Shown here piece by piece: positions 8,973 to 16,232 of a DNA stretch of 64,000 nucleotides. The notes below the pieces were generated by a model. It had not been told where the DNA came from. It did no database searches and saw nothing but the letters and a program-made list of their open reading frames with translations. Made by a program: the position numbers and the translations under genes. The DNA comes from Natronobacterium texcoconense. GTDB taxonomy: Archaea; Halobacteriota; Halobacteria; Halobacteriales; Natrialbaceae. The stretch spans positions 682,001-746,000 of the forward strand of contig NZ_FNLC01000001.1 in NCBI RefSeq assembly GCF_900104065.1, read 5' to 3'. How positions within the stretch are numbered: position 1 is the first letter of the stretch; each line of letters opens with the position of its first letter.

Positions 8973-11168
8973 TTAGTAGTCGGAGAGCCCTGACTGCATC
9001 ATTGGTTCCGGAACGAACTCGCTATCGTAGTCCAGTCGCTTGAGGACTGCGGCACGTAGATCTCGTGGGTCATCGATAATATGGACGTTACACCCGGTCG
9101 ATTCGATGGCCTCTACCAGTTCCTTTTCTGGTGTCCAGTTTTTCCCGTCGATGAAGACGTCTTGGTACCGGGCGCAGTACTCTTGCAGTTCGTTCTGAAT
9201 TGCACGAGGTGCGAAGGAGATCGACGTCGGTGATGCGTCCCACCACTCGTGAATTCCGTTCGCGGTCACGGCCCCAATCTCTGCGACAGGGAGATCATGC
9301 ACTTCTGACCAGAACTGGGGTCGGTTATCCTGAAGGAACTTGTCAACAGATTCATGGACAGAAAGGCCGGTCCCGCCCCGCGTCAGGACCGCCATCTTCG
9401 GGAGAGCTCGCTCGAACTGGTCGTAAAACCGGCGCGTATTGTGGAAGCCACGGCGACGGTTCCGGTTGTTCCCCCGGAAGATTGCGACTTCGATGCCCTG
9501 TTCTCGGCAGATCCGGCAATCACACTCACGCCATGGTTCGTGGCGTAACATCTCTTTGTATGCGTCGAGGTAGCCTTCGTCTTCCACATGGGCAGCATAA
9601 TTTTGCACCAGTATCCACACCTGATCGAACGTGCCGTACTCACCGGACCGTTCCTCTCGTTTGCTAATTTCCTCTAGTTTCGTTGGTGACCAGTCATCGA
9701 AGACGGTTCGAACACGGTCGATCAGGTCTTGGTACTCACTGAACGGGACCGGGTTGTCCGGGTCATCCTTTCGCAGTAGTTTCGCAAGACGACCACGGAA
9801 CTTGCCGCTGAAGTTTGCTCGAAGTTTCGATCCGTACGCGTAATCACTCCGAAGTTCCTCTTTGACATCTCGGAGGAGAGACTGATCATACCGGTCGTCA
9901 TGCCGGTGTTCTCTGAGGTATGGTTCGAGATTGTCTAAGGAGACGACCGCTGACTGGTGCCAGTCGATTAGCGCATCCGCGATTGACTCGTCGTTGTCGA
10001 ACGCCCGCAACGCGTATAGCATCTCTTGGCCGCGGAGCGCAGTCTCTACCGCTTCTTCGACCGAGGCTCGACTGGACGGATATCGGATGCGGATGGCGTC
10101 GTACCGGTTGTCACTGTCCAGATGGTAATTATCGCCCCCGGTCCACGCGGCACGGAGCATACTGGCGCTGTCGAAACTGGCCATCCCGCTCCGGCCGATG
10201 GTCTCGAAGGCTCCGGTCTTCGCGAACCCGAACACGTGGGTATCAACGCGGGTCTCGTGTTCGCGCTCGAATTCTTTCACTCGGTGACCAACCGATGTTA
10301 CACAGTCTTTCACGTCTTCTTCGGAACTCCCGGCGACACCACCGATCCCAAGATACTGGTAGCCCAAGTCGAGGACCTGCTCGGCAGCCCGGCCATAAGA
10401 TCGAGGATCCCAGCCCTGGATCGCGACCATCAACCGGAACGAATAGTCTCCGGCATCGTAGAGCTCTTTCATCTCTTTCGCGTTCGCCAGCGTCAGTTCA
10501 TACCGGAACGACATATCGTCATCCCGATACACTGCATGGGGATGGGTATCCAGGTCAGCCAGTATGGCTGAGAGCGGTTGATCGAAGATCGCTGGGTCGA
10601 ACTCTTGGACATCGGTGCCGTAGATCGATGGCTCATATTCTTGGACGTAGTCTGGCCACTCAGCAGGCCACTCATCGGTCATCACGTCGACTTCGCTCGA
10701 GATCTCGTCAGGGATGTCCGATGTTGAAAATCCGTCTGGGAACGCTCGTTCGTCTAGATACAAGCGTGCCGTATGCCCGCTCCCGAGTACGAGGTGATCA
10801 ATAGTGACGCCGACAGAGACATCAAGCGTTTCGTAGAACTCGAGCATTTCTTCGTTGCTGTACGGGGGGAACGGGAAGGATTTGTACCCCCACGCACCAC
10901 AGTCACTGATCGTTGGAAGCCACTTCGGGATGTCCAACATCGGCGCATCATAGACGCCATTTTCAGTGATGCGCTCATATTTGGATGGCGTATCCTCTAC
11001 CTGCTCACGAGAAATTAATACACCGTCGATTGGTGTCGACTCGTAATCGAAGATATCCCAAATATACGCGGTATCACGTTCACTTGGATCTAGTTCTGAG
11101 TGCTCATCGTGGATAAAGTCATAGTTCGCGTCGACGAAGTCATCCCATTCTGGAACGTAGAACCGCAC
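8973..11168 (-). CDS. dpdA: DpdA-type DNA guanine transglycosylase
   Basis: This 731-residue protein matches the DpdA layout. It has WLPTISDCGAWGY (D89), a PPYS..E..EFY segment, GVTIDHLV (D124), the barrel strands VAIQGWD and GIGGVAGS, HVFGFAKTG, the nucleophile motif ASFDSASMLRA (D333), and a zinc site C549-x-C551-x2-C554 followed by EVAIFRGNNRNRRRGFHN with H576. Bacterial DpdA puts preQ0 into DNA in place of guanine. A ~130-residue C-terminal extension ends in QSGLSDY. The ORF opens with GTG at 11168. An AT-rich TATA-like stretch lies only about 10 nt upstream, so the real start may be a little downstream. The following gene (DUF6884-like) begins 2 bp after the stop. Archaeal hosts supply preQ0 through the archaeosine pathway. 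Confidence 0.85.
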   Translation of the reverse strand: MRFYVPEWDDFVDANYDFIHDEHSELDPSERDTAYIWDIFDYESTPIDGVLISREQVEDTPSKYERITENGVYDAPMLDIPKWLPTISDCGAWGYKSFPFPPYSNEEMLEFYETLDVSVGVTIDHLVLGSGHTARLYLDERAFPDGFSTSDIPDEISSEVDVMTDEWPAEWPDYVQEYEPSIYGTDVQEFDPAIFDQPLSAILADLDTHPHAVYRDDDMSFRYELTLANAKEMKELYDAGDYSFRLMVAIQGWDPRSYGRAAEQVLDLGYQYLGIGGVAGSSEEDVKDCVTSVGHRVKEFEREHETRVDTHVFGFAKTGAFETIGRSGMASFDSASMLRAAWTGGDNYHLDSDNRYDAIRIRYPSSRASVEEAVETALRGQEMLYALRAFDNDESIADALIDWHQSAVVSLDNLEPYLREHRHDDRYDQSLLRDVKEELRSDYAYGSKLRANFSGKFRGRLAKLLRKDDPDNPVPFSEYQDLIDRVRTVFDDWSPTKLEEISKREERSGEYGTFDQVWILVQNYAAHVEDEGYLDAYKEMLRHEPWRECDCRICREQGIEVAIFRGNNRNRRRGFHNTRRFYDQFERALPKMAVLTRGGTGLSVHESVDKFLQDNRPQFWSEVHDLPVAEIGAVTANGIHEWWDASPTSISFAPRAIQNELQEYCARYQDVFIDGKNWTPEKELVEAIESTGCNVHIIDDPRDLRAAVLKRLDYDSEFVPEPMMQSGLSDY

Positions 11169-11273
11169 GCGATATATTCACCACAAACTGGTTTGACGCA
11201 TCCGTATATCAACCTGCTGGAGTCCGTTTGTTAGCTGTGGCAATGTCTATGAGATGCGCCATAATTTGTTTAG

Positions 11274-11633
11274 CTACTCCTCGGAATCAAGATCTAAGAA
11301 TTCATCAAATGCTCCTGTCTTTTCAGCCTCAAGCACATCGTAGGCTAGACTTTTGTAGAGCACTTCATCACACGATCTACAGACCGTGTATAAGCTTCCC
11401 TTTTGATCCCAGTAGTCGTTGCGCTGGATGACTGTATTCTCATGATGCCCGTAGTGTCCTCCTTCATACCTGATGTGATCAAATTCAGTACCGCTACATT
11501 CAGGACATGGATCAGACAGATTGTTCCAGTCATCTCGAGAGACGTACTCAAATTCAAATGATTCCTCAGATGGGAGATGCAGCATATACACTTCCAGAAA
11601 CTCGTCTTGATCATCTGAATCGATTTTGATCAC
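11274..11633 (-). CDS. Small zinc-ribbon protein
   Basis: This 119-residue acidic protein has two knuckles, CPECSGTEF (C-x2-C) and CRSCDEVLY (C-x2-C), about 42 residues apart, which would form one zinc ribbon. The segment between them includes HIRYEGGHYGHHEN. No enzyme motif is visible. Its start overlaps the stop of the upstream small gene by 4 bp (11630-11633, ATGA), so they are translationally coupled. It is the last gene of the operon that begins with the Orc1/Cdc6-like ATPase. Confidence 0.6.
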   Translation of the reverse strand: MIKIDSDDQDEFLEVYMLHLPSEESFEFEYVSRDDWNNLSDPCPECSGTEFDHIRYEGGHYGHHENTVIQRNDYWDQKGSLYTVCRSCDEVLYKSLAYDVLEAEKTGAFDEFLDLDSEE

Positions 11634-11821
11634 CAGCTCTTCGGATGATAGTACTGGATTTGAGCTTCTTCGAACTCGTTTTCGAATCGATCGACGGTGG
11701 CTGGATAGATTTCGGTCAGAAACTCCTCAGCGGTTACACCATCGTACGTGTAGACCCCATCGATTCCATAGATATGGTCTTCTCGTTTCTCAAGCATTCG
11801 TACATTGATTTCAAGCCTCAT
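11630..11821 (-). CDS. Small acidic protein downstream of the Cdc6-like ATPase; 5' limit uncertain
   Basis: The ATG at 11821 gives 63 residues (MRLEINVRMLEKREDHIY...). The same frame stays open and haloarchaeal-like in composition (SFLDLFDVDDDELGFVIGP) up to the TGA that ends the Cdc6-like gene at 11948-11950, with no ATG, GTG or TTG in the extra 42 codons. The true product may therefore be longer than 63 residues, or the gene may be 5'-truncated or an in-frame extension of the ATPase. I recognise no family. Confidence 0.5.
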   Translation of the reverse strand: MRLEINVRMLEKREDHIYGIDGVYTYDGVTAEEFLTEIYPATVDRFENEFEEAQIQYYHPKSW

Positions 11822-11947
11822 CTCGCCTGTTTCCTCGTATATCCGCGGACCTATTACGAATCCAAGCTCGTCGTCATCGACATCAAAGAGATCAAGGAAA
11901 GATTCAACCTCAACCAGTGGATCGCCTTCGTTCCAACCGATTTTCTC

Positions 11948-12754
11948 TCACCCGTCGATCTCTTCGAGAAACTGTGGCGTGACCTCGCGAGCACCTTCTC
12001 GTGTTGCTCGACGACCGGCCTGGAGGAGACGTTCGAAGGCATCCCGACAGTCTCCACCGTTGTCTGCGACGCTGTCTGCTACGAGTTCCAGCACTTCAGG
12101 CTGGACAGCACCTGGTCGGAAGGCCTGTTCGACCCGGTCTTTTAGAATCGCCAGCAGTTCCTCGGCTGTATAGGGTTTGAACTCGACAGCTCGGCAGTTC
12201 AACCGGCTCCAGCTGCGCTCATCGAGGACGAACCCGTCGGGAGGAATGTTCGAGATGAGGACGAGACCAAGCTTGTTCTCGGTCTGCTGACTCAGCATGT
12301 GAAGATCGTAGACGATCGCGGCCTTGTCTTCCAGTTGATCGAACTCGTCGAGCGCGATCGCGACGCTTCGGTTCCTGTCGAGCCATTCGCGGAGTTTCCC
12401 GAGCCGTTCGTCGACGGGTTTTCCCTTCCGGGGTGCTGGATATCCTAACTGGATGAGAATCTCGGTCAGAAGCGCTGGCCGCGTACTGTACTGCCAGCAG
12501 TTGATCTGGACGGTTTTCACACCGGCCTCGGTCTCTAACGCCTCGAAGACGTGATTGACACAGGTGGTTTTCCCACTTCCGGGCGGCCCATACACGAGGA
12601 GGTTCTCCGGCGTCTTTCGTTTCGTCAGGGGCCGCAGTGCGTCTCGAATCGTGTGAAGCTCGGCGTCGCGTTCGACTGGGGGATGGTGTGGATGGTCGGC
12701 TGTCAGGTATTCTTCTGCCCGAATGATTTCGCTTCCGTAGCTGTCGTCGAACAT
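11948..12754 (-). CDS. Orc1/Cdc6-like AAA+ ATPase lacking the C-terminal winged helix
   Basis: The N-terminus YGSEIIRAEEYLTADHPHH..P.R is the usual archaeal Orc1/Cdc6 opening. Walker A is VYGPPGSGKTTC and Walker B is AIALDEFDQL, followed by a sensor strand LVLISNIPP. Orc1/Cdc6 proteins bind origins and load the MCM helicase. This one is 268 residues against a usual ~400: the AAA+ and lid domains are present, but the protein stops at TGA 11948-11950 before any winged-helix DNA-binding domain. It is divergent from a second, full-length Orc1/Cdc6-like gene. It may be a plasmid-type or regulatory ATPase rather than an initiator. Confidence 0.75.
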   Translation of the reverse strand: MFDDSYGSEIIRAEEYLTADHPHHPPVERDAELHTIRDALRPLTKRKTPENLLVYGPPGSGKTTCVNHVFEALETEAGVKTVQINCWQYSTRPALLTEILIQLGYPAPRKGKPVDERLGKLREWLDRNRSVAIALDEFDQLEDKAAIVYDLHMLSQQTENKLGLVLISNIPPDGFVLDERSWSRLNCRAVEFKPYTAEELLAILKDRVEQAFRPGAVQPEVLELVADSVADNGGDCRDAFERLLQAGRRATREGAREVTPQFLEEIDG

Positions 12755-12954
12755 AGCAGTCTCACGCTCCGAACTAGGGACAATCTATCAGTCAGGATTC
12801 AAAAGGCGAGCCCGGGACGGTATTTCGTATGTGTTGCTCTAGACACATGTTCGAAACTAGTTATCCCGCATCAATAGATACGTTCGTCCGCTGGCTGGCA
12901 ACTGAAGCCAGGGGTCGCCAAAACGGTGTAGCGACTGCTCCCCCTCACGGTGTT
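12755..12954. other. Intergenic region between divergent Orc1/Cdc6-like genes; possible origin
   Basis: These 200 bp separate two divergent Orc1/Cdc6-type genes, a common place for haloarchaeal origins and their promoters. I see one short inverted repeat (CTGGCT/AGCCAG near 12890-12912) and an AT-richer part (12830-12875) but no convincing repeated ORB-type motif. The function is inferred from position only. Confidence 0.3.
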
Positions 12955-13995
12955 ATGCCACCATCCATCATCGACTCACGGCCACCGCTGGAACACTCGT
13001 ACATCCCAACACAGTTCGTCGGACGCGACGAATTCCAGGACGCACTCAGCGACAGCTTCGCCGTCGAAACCGACTCTCCTAGACAGCACCTCCACGTGTA
13101 CGGCGTCCGCGGAACGGGGAAGACACACCTTCTCCAGCAGTTGCTGACGACGTTCCCACCGACGGTGACGACCTGCTATCTCTCCGGCATTCCCCACGAC
13201 ACCCAGTACAAAGCACTCGAGCGGCTCTATCAACAGCTCACGGGCACCGAACTAGGTACCGGCCACCACGTCGCCGACGTCCAGCGACAGATCACCGACC
13301 AGGTAACGCTTCCGACAGTGATTGTCCTCGACGAGTTCGACTTCCTGCTGTTGAACGACGGGGACGACCTGCTCTACTTTCTCACCCGGCTCGACAACGT
13401 AACTGTCATCACCGTCTCTGCGAACACCTCGACCCTCGAGGAATCACTCGACGACCGGACCTACAGTTCGTTCCGTCCCCACCACCTCGAGCTCGAACCC
13501 TATTCACCGGAGGAGGCTCACCAGATACTCGCCGACCGAGCGCGACAGGCACTCAGCCCGGACTCGATCGAACAGTCCGTCCTCTCGCACATCGCAGAGG
13601 TGACCCAGAACATCATGATTGGGTTGACGTGGCTTCGCGAGGCCGCCGACACCGCGGACGAGCAGATCACACAGGACCTCGTCGACGACCTCCAGTCGAC
13701 CGCCTATCGAGAATACGTGACGTACCTGCTCGACGACTTCACGCCGCACCATCGCCGCTTGTACGAGGCGATCGAACGGCTCGATCACGAACTCGAGCCA
13801 CCGTATCTGACCGGGACGGTATACGACGAGTACCAGCGGCACTGCGAAACGGCTACGGTGGCCCCACTGAGTGAACGTAGGGTGAGCGATTTTCTGACTC
13901 ACCTCGAGTTGCTTCACCTCATCGAGACGACGTACCACTATGGCGGGACGAAAGGGAAAACCCGTGAAATCAGGCTCGTTGACTGGCAGTCATGA
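12955..13995 (+). CDS. Orc1/Cdc6-family ATPase
   Basis: I start at ATG 12955 (MPPSIIDSRPPLEHSYIP); the frame opens earlier, but that part is cysteine-rich and unlike the rest. Motifs: a QFVGRD.F box, Walker A VYGVRGTGKTHL, Walker B IVLDEFDFLL, sensor 1 TVSANTSTL, and a C-terminal winged-helix-like region (about 240-346) ending YGGTKGKTREIRLVDW. At ~346 residues it is near the family length. It probably acts at the replication origin of the integrated element or plasmid from which this region derives. It is divergent from the truncated Cdc6-like gene. Confidence 0.75.
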   Translation: MPPSIIDSRPPLEHSYIPTQFVGRDEFQDALSDSFAVETDSPRQHLHVYGVRGTGKTHLLQQLLTTFPPTVTTCYLSGIPHDTQYKALERLYQQLTGTELGTGHHVADVQRQITDQVTLPTVIVLDEFDFLLLNDGDDLLYFLTRLDNVTVITVSANTSTLEESLDDRTYSSFRPHHLELEPYSPEEAHQILADRARQALSPDSIEQSVLSHIAEVTQNIMIGLTWLREAADTADEQITQDLVDDLQSTAYREYVTYLLDDFTPHHRRLYEAIERLDHELEPPYLTGTVYDEYQRHCETATVAPLSERRVSDFLTHLELLHLIETTYHYGGTKGKTREIRLVDWQS

Positions 13996-14001
13996 TCAGA
14001 T

Positions 14002-14397
14002 TCAGAAGAGATCGAGTAAGTTCGTCTCCTCGAGCTCATCGAGTTCGCGTCGGACGTCGCGACGATCGGCCAGCAGGTCCTGCCGGTCACGCCAGTGGGT
14101 TCGCCGTTCGTCACGGAGGTCCTGGTAGAACGATTCTATCCGGGACTTGAGCCGGTCGCGTTCGCCGTCCTTACCGGTCGACCGTGTATAGAGGAGTTCC
14201 AGTCGATCGACGTACCACTGCAGTTTCGACTCGAGTTCGTCGACGGCCTGATCCAGGAGTGCAGTGCGGGTCTCCAGTTCCTGATCGATCCGCTGTAGCT
14301 CGTCCTCGAGCCGCTGGCGTTCCTGTTCGTGTGACCGGTCGAGGAACTCCTCGATGTCGAACTCTGTGAATGCCGGGGTGGAGCGTTCGTCTTCCAC
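14002..14397 (-). CDS. Coiled-coil protein
   Basis: This 131-residue protein is almost wholly helical with heptad-like spacing, rich in E, R, D, L and Q (RLEDELQRIDQELETR..., RRDVRRELDELEE). No enzymatic motif is present. Its stop lies 6 bp from the end of the convergent Orc1/Cdc6 gene, and it follows a 48-residue ORF on the same strand by 32 bp. A structural or DNA-binding accessory role in the integrative element is possible but not shown. Confidence 0.6.
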   Translation of the reverse strand: MEDERSTPAFTEFDIEEFLDRSHEQERQRLEDELQRIDQELETRTALLDQAVDELESKLQWYVDRLELLYTRSTGKDGERDRLKSRIESFYQDLRDERRTHWRDRQDLLADRRDVRRELDELEETNLLDLF

Positions 14398-14429
14398 GGA
14401 CGAGTATTATGGAGATAGCCGGTTGTGAG

Positions 14430-14576
14430 TCACTCCTCACCCGGTTGCGATAGCTGTCGGTACTCTCGTGCCTTCTTTTGGTAGAGCTTCGGCAATGCCT
14501 CGATCTCTTCCTCGGTCCACTCGTTGACTTCCCGGAGCAGCTGTTCGGCTTCCGCCAGTCTAGAGCGTGGGGCCAT
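14430..14576 (-). CDS. 48-residue helical protein
   Basis: The ATG at 14576 opens a 48-codon frame (MAPRSRLAEAEQLLREVNEW..., ending RQLSQPGEE). It has a helical, acidic composition like the next gene and lies 32 bp upstream of it on the same strand. The family is unknown. Codon use (third-position G/C) supports coding. Confidence 0.45.
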   Translation of the reverse strand: MAPRSRLAEAEQLLREVNEWTEEEIEALPKLYQKKAREYRQLSQPGEE

Positions 14577-14673
14577 ATAGAGATAGTCGTGAGGCGTTCG
14601 TTTACCTGTGTGGACAGACTACGCTTCATTTGGGACGATCGGTGAAATAGATCACACCAAGATAATTCTTGGA

Positions 14674-15909
14674 CTACATCTCATCGAACTCTTCGAGTTT
14701 GTCGAGCACACCCGCCTCTTCTAGCTCCGCCAGCCGCTCAATGACTCGTTCTTTCGTCTCTGCGTTCGACTGAGCTTCAAGGCTGTTTGGACGGCCACAC
14801 TGTCTGCACTCGGTGTGTTGGCCTTCGTTCGCTGCTCCACAGAAGGTGCACTCCCAGTTCTCGTCTGGGTCTTCTGTCGTGTCGAGCCCGTACTCCTTGC
14901 GGATCGCCTGGTTGACGTCGTCGTTGTTCAGGTGGACGTAGACCTTCGCCCGGCTGGAACCGGGGACCCATCCCGCGAACTTGTTGAGCTGTTCGTAGCC
15001 CATGAAGGTCGCGACCTCCGTTAAGCGAGTATGCCGAAGGTTGTACGGTCTTCTCTTGCTTTCGGGAATATCGGCGCGTTCACAGGCATCCTTGAAACGG
15101 TTGAGGAAGCCGTTGTAGTTCATCCTGTCTCGAAGATCGGGTGTGTATTCGCACTGGTCGTCGTGGAACCGAGGTATCTTGCCACAGCCCCGGCATTTCT
15201 GCTGTTCACGTTTCACCCAGAGCGGTGCTGAAGGGTCGTCGATGTTACCCACTTCGCCGCCGAGTGGATGTTGAGCGATCCATTCCCGGAGTGTCCGTCC
15301 CGACCGGACGAGTTGGTTGTTCCGATCTGGCGTTCCCTTCGATCCTTCGAGGAAGATGAAGTCGCCTTTCCCGTTGCTCGTGAAATCGCTGATACTACAC
15401 TCGAGGAGTTCACCGGGTCGGGCGGCAGACTCGTAGAGAACGCTGGTGAAGGCACGGTCACGTGTATTGGAGAAGTTCCGGAACAAGCGTTGGCGTTCGT
15501 CTTCGGTGAAGAGGTCGTCCCGTGTGATCGGTGTCGCCTTCTTCTTGGTCACGGTGAAGAAGTCGACCTTGTCCGGGTGCTCGTGGCCGCCGTTCTCGAC
15601 CTTGTAGAACTTCTTGATCGTGCCCTTGAACTTGTGTTTGGTCGCTTCAGCGTAATCACTTCTGTTGAGATCAGCAAGAACCTGCTTGAGTTCGTCTTCA
15701 GACGCGCCTTGCAGCCGGAACCCGTCGGGCGTGAACCGCTTCAGCAGAGTTTTGAAAGACTGGATCTGGCGTTCTTGCTGGACGTCACTGATACCCTCCG
15801 CTGCCTGATGGTTGATAAACCGGCGTACTGCTTTTGCGTTCTCCGAGTGGACCTCGTTTTCGAGATTTTGAAGGCTGCGTTGTACGTCGACGTGTTTGGT
15901 GGTGGACAT
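14674..15909 (-). CDS. Tyrosine recombinase (integrase) with C-terminal zinc ribbon
   Basis: This 411-residue protein has an N-terminal SAM-like core-binding domain (to ~115) and a catalytic domain with the Arg in SAARPGELL, the H-x-x-R box YNLRHTRLTE and the nucleophile Tyr in SRAKVYVHLN. A treble-clef-like insertion (CRGCGKIPRFHDDQC) lies within the catalytic domain and a second ribbon (CTFCGAANEGQHTECRQC) follows it, a form common in haloarchaeal XerC/D-like integrases. It would cut and rejoin DNA at an att site. Upstream (15961-16051) are two inverted repeats that may be arm or core sites or regulatory elements. Confidence 0.85.
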   Translation of the reverse strand: MSTTKHVDVQRSLQNLENEVHSENAKAVRRFINHQAAEGISDVQQERQIQSFKTLLKRFTPDGFRLQGASEDELKQVLADLNRSDYAEATKHKFKGTIKKFYKVENGGHEHPDKVDFFTVTKKKATPITRDDLFTEDERQRLFRNFSNTRDRAFTSVLYESAARPGELLECSISDFTSNGKGDFIFLEGSKGTPDRNNQLVRSGRTLREWIAQHPLGGEVGNIDDPSAPLWVKREQQKCRGCGKIPRFHDDQCEYTPDLRDRMNYNGFLNRFKDACERADIPESKRRPYNLRHTRLTEVATFMGYEQLNKFAGWVPGSSRAKVYVHLNNDDVNQAIRKEYGLDTTEDPDENWECTFCGAANEGQHTECRQCGRPNSLEAQSNAETKERVIERLAELEEAGVLDKLEEFDEM

Positions 15910-15960
15910 AGCGTTGTTTCACGTGTGGAGTCAGAAGGAGAGTGGGGAGACACACTGCTT

Positions 15961-16051
15961 CCGTTGGGTGTACTGAAGACCCAACGGTCGCCTCAACAGA
16001 CCTCAGTAATCAGTGGGGTTCGTTTGCCCCTCATGACGGTTGGACCCCACT
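15961..16051. repeat. Inverted repeats upstream of the integrase
   Basis: A perfect 9-bp inverted repeat CCGTTGGGT...ACCCAACGG (15961-15969 and 15979-15987, 9-nt loop) is followed by a second, AGTGGGGT...ACCCCACT (16012-16019 and 16044-16051). They occupy the middle of the 323-bp gap between the integrase and the lipoprotein gene; I see no gene in that gap. They could be recombinase or regulator binding sites, or an RNA structure. Confidence 0.5.
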
Positions 16052-16232
16052 ACACGGTTTGTGTACCGGGCGTCCGGCCCAAGCTCTAAACTATTGAGAG
16101 CGCTTCTTTCAAGTTCTCCTCGACTCTCCTTCTTTCGTTTGAGTTTTTCAAAGAAAACCTAGCCAGTATTCTTTATAAGCAATCTAGATACTGCAACACA
16201 ACAGTACGGTTGAACGGATGAAAATCAGGGGT

